From assembly GCA_937950315.1 (NCBI GenBank), contig CALFDU010000034.1, positions 1-56,010 on the forward strand: DNA of 56,010 nt, read 5' to 3'. Shown here piece by piece: positions 35,636-45,364 of this stretch. The notes beneath the pieces are model-generated. The model was not told the DNA's origin, ran no database searches, and worked only from the letters and a program-made list of their open reading frames with translations. This DNA comes from an uncultured Saprospiraceae bacterium (GTDB lineage: Bacteria; Bacteroidota; Bacteroidia; Chitinophagales; Saprospiraceae). Positions within the stretch are counted from its first letter, which is position 1, and each line of letters opens with the position of its first letter. A program made the position numbers and the translations under genes.

Positions 35636-36160
35636 TTGGCAGAAGCTCTTATCGCAGAAATTAAGGCTACTTTTGCTGATCCTTTGGCTCTTGAAAATTC
35701 GCTTATCGCAAATGGAGCTGTCTACAAAGGATTGGATCATCAGGTTGACACATACTTTGTGGTTCCCAACGGAAGACTGAAACTGAGACAAGGTTCTATT
35801 GAAAATACCTTGATTTATTATAAAAGGGTAGAAGCCAATGGGATCAAAAGCTCTGACGTTAAGTTTGTTCCCTTAGAAGAAGGTCAAGTTGAAGGCATAA
35901 AAAATTTATTGCTCGCTTTGCATGATCTCTTGGTTGTGGTAGACAAACAAAGAAAGATCTTCTTCATCGAAAATGTAAAATTTCATATCGATCAAGTCAA
36001 AGATTTAGGCGCTTTTATAGAAATTGAAGCTATTGGAAAATACGGACAGGCCTATGCAGAATTGTCCGATCAATGCAAAAACTACATGGAAAGATTTGGT
36101 ATCAAAAATCAAGATTGCCTAAATGTTTCTTACTCAGATATGTTATTGAAAAAAGCCTAG
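35636..36160 (+). CDS. CYTH domain protein, class IV adenylate cyclase-like
   Basis: 174 residues from TTG 35636, the only start before the conserved region. The sequence resembles CYTH tunnel-fold proteins (AEIKATFADPLALENSLIANGA, here AEIKATFADPLAL; VPNGRLKLRQGS; GAFIEIEAIGK), a fold that handles triphosphates. The N-terminal ExExK signature is degenerate: the first Glu is Ile (IAEIK). This may indicate an altered substrate or loss of activity. Co-transcribed with fabI by a 1-nt gap. Its stop overlaps the convergent dehydrogenase-like stop by 4 nt. Confidence 0.75.
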   Translation: MAEALIAEIKATFADPLALENSLIANGAVYKGLDHQVDTYFVVPNGRLKLRQGSIENTLIYYKRVEANGIKSSDVKFVPLEEGQVEGIKNLLLALHDLLVVVDKQRKIFFIENVKFHIDQVKDLGAFIEIEAIGKYGQAYAELSDQCKNYMERFGIKNQDCLNVSYSDMLLKKA

Positions 36161-37311
36161 CTTCCTGTGTAGGTAACTCGATAGATCGCATTGGCAAAAT
36201 CATCACTTACCAACATTGATCCATCTGGCATAAGCTCAATATCAACAGGTCTTCCCCAGACATCATCGTCGTCATCTGAATCCAACCATCCCGATAAAAA
36301 TGGTTCGTAGGATGTAGCATTGTACTTATCATCTAAAGTTACCATCATGACTCGGTAACCACTTTTTCTACTCCTATTCCATGATCCGTGCTCGGCAAAG
36401 AAAGCCTGGTTTTTATACATACTCGGAAACATGTTTCCAGTATAAAATTCTATGCCCAACGGTGCAACATGCGCATCAAGGACCTGGGCAGGAGCGGTAT
36501 ATTCATTGCAAGATTTTCCTTCTCCCAATTCATCATCAATCACATCACCTTGATGGCAATAAGGATATCCGAAGTGCATTCCTTTTTTTGATGCTCTATT
36601 TAATTCGCAACCAGGAATGTCGTCGCCCATTCGATCTCGTCCATTGTCTGTAAACCACAATTCATTGGTGTCAGGATGCCAATCAAATCCGACGGTATTT
36701 CTTACTCCGTGTTGCTCCACCTTCATGTCCGTCCCATCAGCATTGATACTCGTAATCGAAGCAAATACCTCATCTTCAGATTTGCAAATATTACAAGGAG
36801 CACCCACGGGTACATACAATCTGTCATCCGGGCCAAAGGCAATATATTTCCAACCATGATGTTTCTCAGTAGGGTATTCGTCATAGATGACTTCAGGGGT
36901 TCCTGGATTGTCCAACTTTGATAGTATGTCTGAATACTTCAGAATTCTGCTCACTTCTGCAACATAAAGATCACCATCTTTAAAGGCCACACCATTTGGC
37001 ATATTTCCATCCTCTAACAATGTGTATTGTTGATCCACTTTGTAATCGCCATCAGTATCTTTTAATGCATAGACAAATCCGGCACTTCTTGTACCGACAA
37101 AAAGGGTCCCGTCTGGTGCAAGGCACATACTTCTAGCATTGTCAATATCTGCAGCGTATAAATCAATCTCAAATCCTTCAGGCAATTGGATTGTCTCAAG
37201 TGGGTATTCATCAGGCGTATCCTGAATTTTCTTCAATGGATTTCCTGGTGGATTTACTGCTGACTTACATCCGAAAAGAAACAATAAACTGAAAAGGATT
37301 ATATTTTTCAT
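36157..37311 (-). CDS. glucose/sorbosone dehydrogenase-like lipoprotein
   Basis: 384 residues. Lipobox LFLFGC gives an envelope anchor. The body is a six-bladed propeller of the glucose/sorbosone dehydrogenase family (LPEGFEIDLYA, LAPDGTLFVGTRS, AFGPDDRLYVPVGAPCNIC, WFTDNGRDRMGDDIPGCELN, GRPVDIELMPDGSMLVSDD). Members use PQQ; a bound cofactor cannot be confirmed from sequence. Cys in GAPCNIC and YCHQGD may form disulfides. It begins 22 nt after the aminotransferase stop, so is probably in the same transcript. Confidence 0.8.
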   Translation of the reverse strand: MKNIILFSLLFLFGCKSAVNPPGNPLKKIQDTPDEYPLETIQLPEGFEIDLYAADIDNARSMCLAPDGTLFVGTRSAGFVYALKDTDGDYKVDQQYTLLEDGNMPNGVAFKDGDLYVAEVSRILKYSDILSKLDNPGTPEVIYDEYPTEKHHGWKYIAFGPDDRLYVPVGAPCNICKSEDEVFASITSINADGTDMKVEQHGVRNTVGFDWHPDTNELWFTDNGRDRMGDDIPGCELNRASKKGMHFGYPYCHQGDVIDDELGEGKSCNEYTAPAQVLDAHVAPLGIEFYTGNMFPSMYKNQAFFAEHGSWNRSRKSGYRVMMVTLDDKYNATSYEPFLSGWLDSDDDDDVWGRPVDIELMPDGSMLVSDDFANAIYRVTYTGS

Positions 37312-37333
37312 AAACTTATTTTCTAAATAAAAA

Positions 37334-38542
37334 CTATTGAAGCAACGCTAGTGCTTTCTTTATACGTTCGCATGCTTCGATCAACTTGTCGTCAGATGTT
37401 GCATATGATATTCGGATACAATCATCTTCTCCAAAAGCACCTCCACCGACTACAGCGACATGTGCACTCATCAAGATGTACTCTGCCATATCATTGGAAT
37501 TGTTGATCGTCAACTTTCCATTTGATTTACCAAAGTAAGAACTGATATCAGGAAAGATATAAAATGCTCCCTGCGGATTGTTTATTTTTAATCCCGGGAT
37601 TTTACCCAAGTGCTCCTGAATCAATTTTTTTCTTCGCAGGTAATTCTTGGCCATTTCTTCCGTCGGTTTCATGTCCGAACTTAATGCAACAGCTGCTGCC
37701 ATTTGGCCAAATGCAGTTGCTCCAGATGTAAACTGTCCTTGTACTTTGTTGCAAGCGGCAACCAGCCATTCCGGACCTCCGATATAACCCAATCTCCATC
37801 CAGTCATTGCAAAACCTTTAGACATTCCATTGACGGTAATTACTTGGTCCTTAAGACACTCAATGGTTCCTATACTTGCATGTTTTCCTGTGAAATTAAT
37901 GTGCTCATAAATCTCATCGGCAACAACAAATAAGTTGTCGTATTTATCAATCACTTTAGCCAATCCTTCCAGCTCGTCCATCGTATACACAGATCCAGTT
38001 GGATTGCAAGGTGATGAAAAAATAATCATCTTGGTGTTGCTGTTGATGGCAGCATCCAGTTGCTCTGGTGTTACCTTAAAGTCCTGGTCTATTTTACCTT
38101 TCACAGCTACAGGAGTTCCTCCCGCAAATTTCACAATTGCATTGTATGAAACCCAATAAGGCGTAAGAATGATTACTTCATCGCCCTGGTCAAGCAAAGC
38201 CAAGCAGATATTGGCTATTGATTGTTTTGCTCCATTTGAAACCGCTATTTGCTTCGGTGTGTATACAAGATTATTGTCTCTCTTGAATTTTTCTACAATG
38301 GCTTCACGCAATTCCATAAGCCCAGCAACAGGTGTATACTTGGTATACCCATCGTCCAAAGCTTTTTTTGCGGCTTCTTTGATATGATCTGGCGTGTCAA
38401 AGTCTGGCTCACCCAAACTTAATGGAATCACATCGTGCCCTTGTGATCTTAACTCGCGTGCTTTTTGAGCCATAGCTAGTGTTGCTGACTCTTTCATCGC
38501 CTGTAACTTCTTCGAAAGATATTGTTTCTTATCTACTGCCAT
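37334..38542 (-). CDS. PLP-dependent class I/II aminotransferase
   Basis: 402 residues of fold type I. The PLP lysine is in NGMSKGFAMTGWRLGY; GEPDFDTPDHI and PCNPTGSVY are classic aspartate-aminotransferase-family motifs. The likely reaction is transamination of aspartate or related amino acids. Substrate within the family cannot be fixed. A promoter box is seen upstream (38558-38565), and it precedes the dehydrogenase-like gene. Confidence 0.88.
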   Translation of the reverse strand: MAVDKKQYLSKKLQAMKESATLAMAQKARELRSQGHDVIPLSLGEPDFDTPDHIKEAAKKALDDGYTKYTPVAGLMELREAIVEKFKRDNNLVYTPKQIAVSNGAKQSIANICLALLDQGDEVIILTPYWVSYNAIVKFAGGTPVAVKGKIDQDFKVTPEQLDAAINSNTKMIIFSSPCNPTGSVYTMDELEGLAKVIDKYDNLFVVADEIYEHINFTGKHASIGTIECLKDQVITVNGMSKGFAMTGWRLGYIGGPEWLVAACNKVQGQFTSGATAFGQMAAAVALSSDMKPTEEMAKNYLRRKKLIQEHLGKIPGLKINNPQGAFYIFPDISSYFGKSNGKLTINNSNDMAEYILMSAHVAVVGGGAFGEDDCIRISYATSDDKLIEACERIKKALALLQ

Positions 38543-38557
38543 GAATATTGTTTTTTA

Positions 38558-38565
38558 CAAAGCTA
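38558..38565 (-). promoter_or_regulatory. -7 element of the aminotransferase gene
   Basis: Minus strand reads TAGCTTTG from 38565 to 38558, about 16 bases before the ATG. No TTG is present at -33. Confidence 0.4.
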
Positions 38566-38607
38566 ACAATAGATATTAAAACCCATATTTATAAACATTG
38601 AAAATAA

Positions 38608-39483
38608 CTATTGTCTAGCGCTAAATGTAAATTCTGTGCTGTTAAGCGTGTAGCCTGATTTGTCAATTTCTATTGCCGTACTATGCGTTTTTTCACCATT
38701 TTCCTCGGTGAAAATACTTTCCAAGGCAATACCCTTAAGATCTTGAAAGGATTCATTAAATCTCCCATCAAAAAACACCTCAGATACTGATTTATATGCG
38801 TTCTCCATATCTATGGGAAAATCCTGTGCTACGTATACAATGTAGTCTCCATTATCGGATTCTCCTATATATTTATTACAAGAGTACCCAAGGATGCTTT
38901 TATTTTCTCCCGAGTTTTGAATAACATAGTTGGGTATGAGATCATTCGGGATCAATTTACTACTATATTTCATGAGGCTTTCGCCAAATGCGTAAGCTGA
39001 TTTGTCTTCAAGATTGAATGTGACCATAATATGGTTCTCAGCATCAAGAACCATAAATATTTCTTCCATTTTAATGCCCAACAATGATCCGTCTTTCGTG
39101 TAGTAATTTGTTGTCAATGATTCATTTCCATCATCGTCGATCACACTATGCACTGTGGCCATGTCAAATCTGTATGCCTCGCTCACTTTATCGGATTCAT
39201 CCATATTGGCTAAAAAGTCGATATAGCTCACGGAAGTTCCATTGGATCCAGTGGTATCTGCAACATAAGCTTCTTGCAGAATGGTATCGATCCTAGCACT
39301 GAATTTTTCAACAATCTTATCAGCAAGTTTGTCAACAAGTTTTTCGGCCAATTTGTCTGTTACACCAGTAGAGATATCTCTGGAGGCATCTTTCAGCAGT
39401 TTTCCTAATCTCTGGGCTTGTGTTGCATTATGTGATAAAAGTAGTACGAGAATTACCAGCGATTTACCAATTAAATTTTTCAT
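38608..39483 (-). CDS. DUF4412-like secreted protein
   Basis: 291 residues. A signal peptide ends near TQAQ. Residues 40-65 are an amphipathic helix with heptad-like DKLAEKLVDKLADKIVEKF. The rest alternates beta strands and ends in STEFTFSARQ. The central region (ENKSILGYSCNKYIGE) recalls DUF4412, which is often seen in Bacteroidota periplasmic proteins of unknown role. It is placed 28 nt after acs and 65 nt before the aminotransferase, so it is likely transcribed with acs. Confidence 0.6.
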   Translation of the reverse strand: MKNLIGKSLVILVLLLSHNATQAQRLGKLLKDASRDISTGVTDKLAEKLVDKLADKIVEKFSARIDTILQEAYVADTTGSNGTSVSYIDFLANMDESDKVSEAYRFDMATVHSVIDDDGNESLTTNYYTKDGSLLGIKMEEIFMVLDAENHIMVTFNLEDKSAYAFGESLMKYSSKLIPNDLIPNYVIQNSGENKSILGYSCNKYIGESDNGDYIVYVAQDFPIDMENAYKSVSEVFFDGRFNESFQDLKGIALESIFTEENGEKTHSTAIEIDKSGYTLNSTEFTFSARQ

Positions 39484-39511
39484 AATTATTTTTTGAGGTT
39501 GTTGTTGAATA

Positions 39512-41416
39512 CTAATTGATTCCTTTCGTCTTTTTTATTTCGGTCACGATTTCAGGATTAAGTAAGGTAGAAATATCTCCTAAGTTTGAGGCATCATTGG
39601 CAGCAATTTTTCTTAAGATACTTCGCATGATTTTGCCCGATCTCGTTTTTGGCAAACCACTTACCACCATGATGTCATCCGGTTTTGCAATCGGTCCAAT
39701 TTCTTTCGCAACCGTTTGTTTTATTTCATTAAAAAAGTCAGCAAACACTGCTTCTTTCTGGTCTGTTATTATATAGGCATAGATGCCTTGACCCTTGATT
39801 TCATGTGGAAATCCTACTACTGCCGATTCGATCACATTGGGATGTTCGTTGATCGCATTCTCCACTTCTGCAGTGCCCATTCTATGGCCAGAAACATTAA
39901 TGACATCATCCACTCGACCAATTACTCGGATCCGACCGTCTTCATCTCTTCTTGCCCCATCACCGGTAAAGTATCTCCCTTTAAACATTTTGAAGTACAC
40001 ATTTTTGCACCTTTCGTGATCGCCGTATGTGGTTCGAATCATTGATGGCCAAGCCTGATTGATGCACAACAATCCTTCCACATTATTTCCTTCAACCAAC
40101 TCACCTTCACTATCAACTAAAACCGGTTCGATACCTGGTAATGGATAAGACGCATAACATGGTTTAGTGTCAGTGATTCCAGGAAGCGGTGTAATTAAAA
40201 TTCCTCCAGTTTCTGTTTGCCACCACGTATCGACAATAGGCGCTTTCTTTTTGCCTATCTTTTCATTGTACCAGTGCCATGCTTCTTCATTAATCGGTTC
40301 ACCCACCGTTCCCAGTACTTTTATGGAGGATAGGTCATATTCTTCAGGCCAGTGATCTCCGCAAGCCATGAGTGCTCTGATGGCAGTTGGTGCCGTATAA
40401 AATTGTGTTATTTTATGCTTTGCGCAAATATTCCAAAATCGACCCGCATCTGGATATGTTGGCACTCCTTCAAACATTACAGTGGTCGCTCCAGCTAAAA
40501 GAGGGCCATAAATGATGTAGGAATGTCCAGTTATCCATCCAATATCTGCCGTACACCAATACACATCTTCTTCTTTGTATTGGAAAACATTTTTAAATGA
40601 AAAACAAGTGTACACCATATAGCCTCCACAAGTGTGCACAACACCTTTGGGTTTTCCGGTTGACCCAGATGTATACAATATAAATAACATGTCTTCTGCA
40701 TCCATTTCTTCAGCCTCGCACACTTCAGACATGTCCTTTACTTCATGATGAATCCATTTGTCTATGGTATGATTCCATGCAATATCTTCTTGTCCAATTT
40801 GATGAACCAAAACGGTTTCGACAGATGGACAACCAATCGCCACCGCTTCATCCACAATGGCTTTCACTGGAATAATTTTAGTGCCTCTGCGATTGATGTC
40901 CGAACAAACAATCATTTTGGCTTGTGCATCTTGAGTACGATCTGCCAATGCTTGTGCCGAAAACCCTGCAAATACCACGGAATGAATAGCCCCTATACGA
41001 GCACAAGCAAGAACCATGATCGCCAATTCCGGTACCATTGGCATATAAAGAATAATTCGATCTCCTTTTGTAATGCCGTTTGCTTTAAGCATGTTGGCTG
41101 CTTTACATACCGCATTCAATAATTCTTGATACGTATAACTTATAACTTCATCGTCGGGATTATTCGGTTCCCATAGAAGAGCAGTTTTATTGGCTCGTGA
41201 AGGGATATGTCGATCTAAGCAGTTTTCTGTGATGTTTAGCTTACCGCCAACAAACCAGTTTATGTTGACATCGTCAAAATTACATTCCTTGATCTTGTCC
41301 CACTTTTTTCTCCAAGTGAAAGTGTCAGCTTGAGCAGCCCAGAATGCTTCAGGGTCTTTGATGCTTTCTGCATAAACTTTCTCATATTCAGCCAAATCTT
41401 TTATCTGTAGCGTCAT
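39512..41416 (-). CDS. acs: acetyl-CoA synthetase
   Basis: 634 residues, near full length for AMP-forming acetyl-CoA synthetase. It activates acetate to acetyl-AMP and then acetyl-CoA. Visible motifs: YTSGSTGKPKGVVHT (P-loop-like), VDTWWQTETGG, YFTGDGARRDEDGR and the C-terminal RSGKIMRSILRKI, whose Lys is the site of regulatory acetylation in the family. Its promoter faces the acyl-CoA carboxylase gene. Nearby C2/C3 enzymes suggest short-chain acyl metabolism, by inference. Confidence 0.93.
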   Translation of the reverse strand: MTLQIKDLAEYEKVYAESIKDPEAFWAAQADTFTWRKKWDKIKECNFDDVNINWFVGGKLNITENCLDRHIPSRANKTALLWEPNNPDDEVISYTYQELLNAVCKAANMLKANGITKGDRIILYMPMVPELAIMVLACARIGAIHSVVFAGFSAQALADRTQDAQAKMIVCSDINRRGTKIIPVKAIVDEAVAIGCPSVETVLVHQIGQEDIAWNHTIDKWIHHEVKDMSEVCEAEEMDAEDMLFILYTSGSTGKPKGVVHTCGGYMVYTCFSFKNVFQYKEEDVYWCTADIGWITGHSYIIYGPLLAGATTVMFEGVPTYPDAGRFWNICAKHKITQFYTAPTAIRALMACGDHWPEEYDLSSIKVLGTVGEPINEEAWHWYNEKIGKKKAPIVDTWWQTETGGILITPLPGITDTKPCYASYPLPGIEPVLVDSEGELVEGNNVEGLLCINQAWPSMIRTTYGDHERCKNVYFKMFKGRYFTGDGARRDEDGRIRVIGRVDDVINVSGHRMGTAEVENAINEHPNVIESAVVGFPHEIKGQGIYAYIITDQKEAVFADFFNEIKQTVAKEIGPIAKPDDIMVVSGLPKTRSGKIMRSILRKIAANDASNLGDISTLLNPEIVTEIKKTKGIN

Positions 41417-41521
41417 AGGTGTTGATTTCTTTGAACTAAATATACTGACTCAAAATTGAATTACTAAACCTTATGCTTAGGTATGTAAGTTTTTTCTAAT
41501 TTTAGCGGATATTATATAAGC

Positions 41522-43063
41522 ATGAAAGACAAACTTTTACTTCTAAATCAGAAAATCGCAGAGGCTAAATTGGGTGGTGGTGAAGACCGTATCAAAAAGC
41601 AACACGCCAAGGGCAAGTTAACAGCAAGAGAAAGGGTGCATCTTCTGATGGATCCAGGCAGTTTTGAAGAGCTTGGTATGTTGGTTGAACATAGGTCGGT
41701 CGACTTTGGGATGGAGCGACAGAAATTTTTAGGTGATGGTGTTGTGACAGGCTATGGCAAAGTAATGGGGAGATTGGTGTATGTATTTTCGCAAGACTTC
41801 ACCGTTTTTGGTGGTTCATTGTCTGAAACGCACGCCGAAAAAATTGTCAAGATCATGGAATTGGCCATGGAAAACAAAGCGCCTGTGATTGGCTTAAACG
41901 ATTCCGGTGGAGCAAGAATTCAAGAAGGAGTAAGTAGCTTAGGCGGCTATGCTGATATATTCTATAGGAATACCTTGGCTTCCGGCTTGATTCCGCAGAT
42001 TTCTGCAATCATGGGGCCATGTGCAGGTGGTGCAGTTTATTCACCCGCAATAACCGATTTTACCGTAATGGTTGATCAAAGTTCATACATGTTTGTAACA
42101 GGTCCCAACGTTGTAAAAACGGTAACCAACGAAGAAATTTCTAGTGAAGATTTAGGAGGGGCGGAGTCACATGCTACCAAGTCAGGTGTAACGCATGTCG
42201 TAGCTTCCAATGACAAAGATTGCATTTTAAAATTGAGGCAATTGCTCTCTTACATGCCGCAAAGTTGCGATGAAAAAGTGCCAGATCTGCCATTTGAATT
42301 AGGCGACGAAATTAAGGCGAATATCGGTGATATTATACCAGATAGTCCCAATCAACCATATGATATAAAGTCGGTCATTGATCAATTAACGGATGAAGAT
42401 TCGTTCTTTGAAATCCATGAAAAATTTGCAGATAATATTGTTGTTGGCTTTGCAAGAATAGGAGGTAAGAGCATCGGTATTGTTGCCAATCAGCCTATGA
42501 GTCTGGCTGGAGTATTGGATGTAAATTCATCGCGAAAGGGAGCGAGGTTTGTTCGTTTTTGTGATAGTTTTAATATTCCATTGTTGGTATTGGTTGATGT
42601 GCCGGGATTCTTGCCGGGAACGGATCAAGAATGGAATGGAATCATTGTCAATGGAGCAAAATTGCTTTATGCTTTCAGCGAAGCTACAGTGCCAAGAGTA
42701 TCTTTGATCTTGCGTAAAGCCTACGGTGGCGCATATGATGTTATGAACAGCAAACACATTGGCGCCGATTTAAATTTTGCTTGGCCAACGGCAGAAGTTG
42801 CCGTAATGGGTGCCAAAGGTGCAAGCGAAATTATTTTTAGAAAAGAGATCAATGCGTCTTCGGATCAAATGGAAACCTTGAAGCAAAAAGAAATGGAATA
42901 TGCAGAGAAATTTGCTCACCCATACAAAGCGGCAGGAAGAGGATTTATTGATGAGGTAATCGATCCAAAAGATACAAGACGAAAGTTGATTCGCGCTTTC
43001 AAAATGTTAGAAAATAAGAAAGTAAGCAGACCCAATAAAAAACACGGAAATATCCCTTTATAA
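41522..43063 (+). CDS. acyl-CoA (propionyl-CoA) carboxylase beta subunit
   Basis: 513 residues, carboxyltransferase subunit of a biotin-dependent enzyme. Conserved regions are [52 protein letters not shown] and EITFA-like [16 protein letters not shown]. The likely substrate is propionyl-CoA, with methylmalonyl-CoA as product, but acetyl- or methylcrotonyl-type activity cannot be excluded. No biotin carboxylase or carrier gene is near, so partner subunits lie elsewhere. Divergent from acs. Confidence 0.88.
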   Translation: MKDKLLLLNQKIAEAKLGGGEDRIKKQHAKGKLTARERVHLLMDPGSFEELGMLVEHRSVDFGMERQKFLGDGVVTGYGKVMGRLVYVFSQDFTVFGGSLSETHAEKIVKIMELAMENKAPVIGLNDSGGARIQEGVSSLGGYADIFYRNTLASGLIPQISAIMGPCAGGAVYSPAITDFTVMVDQSSYMFVTGPNVVKTVTNEEISSEDLGGAESHATKSGVTHVVASNDKDCILKLRQLLSYMPQSCDEKVPDLPFELGDEIKANIGDIIPDSPNQPYDIKSVIDQLTDEDSFFEIHEKFADNIVVGFARIGGKSIGIVANQPMSLAGVLDVNSSRKGARFVRFCDSFNIPLLVLVDVPGFLPGTDQEWNGIIVNGAKLLYAFSEATVPRVSLILRKAYGGAYDVMNSKHIGADLNFAWPTAEVAVMGAKGASEIIFRKEINASSDQMETLKQKEMEYAEKFAHPYKAAGRGFIDEVIDPKDTRRKLIRAFKMLENKKVSRPNKKHGNIPL

Positions 43064-43066
43064 GCT

Positions 43067-43564
43067 ATGACAAAAACCATTCAAGTTTACATCACAGGAG
43101 GTACTTTTGATAAAGATTATAATTTCATTACTGGAGAATTATTTTTTAAAGACACGCATTTGCCAAAAATGTTTGATCGAGGAAGATGTAACCTAGACAT
43201 CGATATCAAGACTTTGATGATGGTGGATAGTTTAGAGATGTCCGAAGAGGATAGAGATATCATCCGAGTAAATTGTGAGAAATCAAAGCAAACTAGAATA
43301 CTGATTACCCACGGTACAGATACGATTGTACAGACAGCAGAGGTACTTGCCAAAGCCAACCTTGCTGATAAAACAATCGTACTTACAGGCGCCATGGTGC
43401 CATATGCCTTTGGGACTTCTTCCGATGGGTTCTTTAATCTTGGGGCAGCCCTTGCCTTTGTTCAATCGTTACCAAGAGGTGTATATGTATGCATGAATGG
43501 TCGATATTATAATTGGGACAATGTCAAGAAGAACCGTAAAACCGGATATTTTGAAGAGTTATAA
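43067..43564 (+). CDS. asparaginase-like protein, N-terminal domain only
   Basis: 165 residues, about half of a usual type I/II asparaginase. It keeps both catalytic motifs of the family N-terminal domain, TGGTFDK near residue 11 and HGTDT near residue 85, and AKANLADKTIVLTGAMVP. The stop at 43562-43564 is clean and no homologous continuation follows, so this seems to be a genuine short form rather than a frameshift. The start is 3 nt after the carboxylase stop; the two are likely co-transcribed. Confidence 0.7.
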   Translation: MTKTIQVYITGGTFDKDYNFITGELFFKDTHLPKMFDRGRCNLDIDIKTLMMVDSLEMSEEDRDIIRVNCEKSKQTRILITHGTDTIVQTAEVLAKANLADKTIVLTGAMVPYAFGTSSDGFFNLGAALAFVQSLPRGVYVCMNGRYYNWDNVKKNRKTGYFEEL

Positions 43565-43697
43565 AGCCTGATTTTTCAATTACACATTTCTAGATTATTT
43601 CCATTTTAGCCGTTAAAGGCCTGATATTCAACGATAAATATATTTTTGAATAACATCATATTAATTACAAATTACGATTATTTGTAATAAATAATAT

Positions 43698-43705
43698 TAA
43701 CTTTG
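43698..43705 (+). promoter_or_regulatory. -7 element of the OmpA/TSP3 gene
   Basis: TAACTTTG, followed by CCCCC, matches TAnnTTTG 43 nt before the ATG at 43749. The nearest TTG (43682-43684) is only 13 nt upstream. Confidence 0.45.
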
Positions 43706-43748
43706 CCCCCAATGGGTATTTGAATAACACCTAAAACAAGGTTAAGAC

Positions 43749-45293
43749 ATGAAGAAATTTTTTGTAGTGATTTTTGCTGTTTGTTTTGTATCGATTGTTT
43801 CGGTTCAAGCACAAAATCCAGCATACAAATCGGGAATATCATTTAAGAAAGTGTGGATGGATTACCAGTCTCAAAATGGTGGTTCTCTTTCTGATTTTTC
43901 ATCCTATCATCATGGGTTTGAAATAGCATACCAGCATAGATTATCAAATAGCTTATTTCTTTCTGTTCCTTTTAAAGTAGGAAACGTGACAAGTCATGAC
44001 AATGATTTTGAGTTGGATAATGAGAGATGTTTACATAAATCGGTCTATAGTATTGACGGAAAATTACAATATGTATTCAATCAATTGAATGGTGCAAAGG
44101 TATTACCTTATGTCCAAGGAGGATTGGGTTATGCAATTGAAAATGAAGGGGTTAATAATCTTCAAGTACCATTGGGTGCTGGTTTGCATTTTTATATAAG
44201 AGACAATGCTTGGTTGACTTGGAGTTCAGAATATAGAGTTTCTCTTGAAGAGAATAGAAACAATCTACACCACGGCCTTGGATTTACATATCAATTCAAT
44301 GGTGATGGTGATACTAAAATGAAAGTAGATGACAAAGATTTGATGGATTCAGATGGTGATGGCATTTACGATGATCTTGATTTGTGTCCACAAGAGGCAG
44401 GAACAGCTGAGAATTCAGGTTGTCCTGACAGAGATGGGGATGGAATTCCTGACTTCAAAGATGATTGTCCAAATTACGCGGGATTAAAGGCCTTCAAAGG
44501 TTGTCCAGACACAGATGGAGACGGTATTTCTGATAATGATGACGAATGCCCTAACATGGTTGGACCAGAATCAAACAATGGTTGTCCGGACAATGATACC
44601 GATGGAGATGGAGTAACTGACGATCTTGATAAATGCCCTAACGTTTTTGGTCCAGCTGATAATGATGGTTGTCCAGGAGGAGACAAAGACAAGGATGGAA
44701 TTCCTGATTCTGTAGATAAATGTCCAAATATTTTTGGTGTAAGTTCGGCAAATGGATGTCCTGATGCAGATGGAGATGGAATCGGAGATCCTACGGATGC
44801 TTGTCCGACAAAAGCAGGGTTGGCTATTTATAATGGATGTCCTGATACAGATGGTGATGGATTACATGATGGTGTAGATAGATGTCCTTCAACGAGAGGA
44901 TCTGTCGATAACAACGGCTGTCCAGAAATATCAAAGTCAGACCAGCAAGTTCTGGAACTCGCAATGAGAGCTGTTCAGTTTGATACAGGTAAGTCTACGT
45001 TGAAGCCAGAAAGTTATGCAATCCTTGATCAGATTACGGATATCATGTTGAGATACCCAGATTACAATTTGAGTATTGAAGGATATACTGATAATGTAGG
45101 AAACGCCAATACGAATTTGGCTCTGTCAGAAAAACGTGCAAAAGCTTGTTACGAATACTTAATTTCAAAAGGCATAAGCGTAAGAAAACTTAATTATAGA
45201 GGATTTGGAGAAGTCAATCCAATCGCTGACAATAACTTGTTAAGTGGAAGGGCATTGAATAGAAGAGTAGAGTTTAATTTGAGTCCCAACTAA
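43749..45293 (+). CDS. OmpA-family outer-membrane protein with TSP3 repeats
   Basis: 514 residues. A signal peptide (ends VQAQ) is followed by a predicted eight-stranded barrel (about residues 25-190), seven thrombospondin type 3 calcium repeats (DSDGDGIYD to DTDGDGLHD, each with a Cys-Pro), and an OmpA domain (about 400-514, IEGYTDNVGNANTNLALSEKRA, NRRVEF). It anchors the outer membrane to peptidoglycan; the calcium-binding stalk is rigid in related proteins. Abundant surface porin-like proteins of this type are common in Bacteroidota. Confidence 0.88.
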   Translation: MKKFFVVIFAVCFVSIVSVQAQNPAYKSGISFKKVWMDYQSQNGGSLSDFSSYHHGFEIAYQHRLSNSLFLSVPFKVGNVTSHDNDFELDNERCLHKSVYSIDGKLQYVFNQLNGAKVLPYVQGGLGYAIENEGVNNLQVPLGAGLHFYIRDNAWLTWSSEYRVSLEENRNNLHHGLGFTYQFNGDGDTKMKVDDKDLMDSDGDGIYDDLDLCPQEAGTAENSGCPDRDGDGIPDFKDDCPNYAGLKAFKGCPDTDGDGISDNDDECPNMVGPESNNGCPDNDTDGDGVTDDLDKCPNVFGPADNDGCPGGDKDKDGIPDSVDKCPNIFGVSSANGCPDADGDGIGDPTDACPTKAGLAIYNGCPDTDGDGLHDGVDRCPSTRGSVDNNGCPEISKSDQQVLELAMRAVQFDTGKSTLKPESYAILDQITDIMLRYPDYNLSIEGYTDNVGNANTNLALSEKRAKACYEYLISKGISVRKLNYRGFGEVNPIADNNLLSGRALNRRVEFNLSPN

Positions 45294-45323
45294 TAAACAT
45301 TTGCCGAAAGGCTGAAAAAATAC

Positions 45324-45364
45324 AATAGGGTTCTTGTCAAAATGATGGGAGCCCTATTTTTTTT
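45324..45364 (+). terminator. intrinsic terminator of the OmpA/TSP3 gene
   Basis: Stem arms AATAGGGTTC (45324-45333) and GAGCCCTATT (45349-45358) pair with one U-G wobble, then an eight-T run. It overlaps the purE stop on the other strand. Confidence 0.75.

Noticed and set aside
7293-41512. A shared 13-mer TTTTAGCGGATAT near 7294 and 41501.
   Set aside because: In AT-rich DNA of this length several such matches are expected by chance, and the contexts differ.
43067-43748. A frameshift or nonsense mutation truncating the asparaginase.
   Set aside because: The stop is clean and the 184 bases that follow show no continuation of the C-terminal domain in any frame I can recognise.
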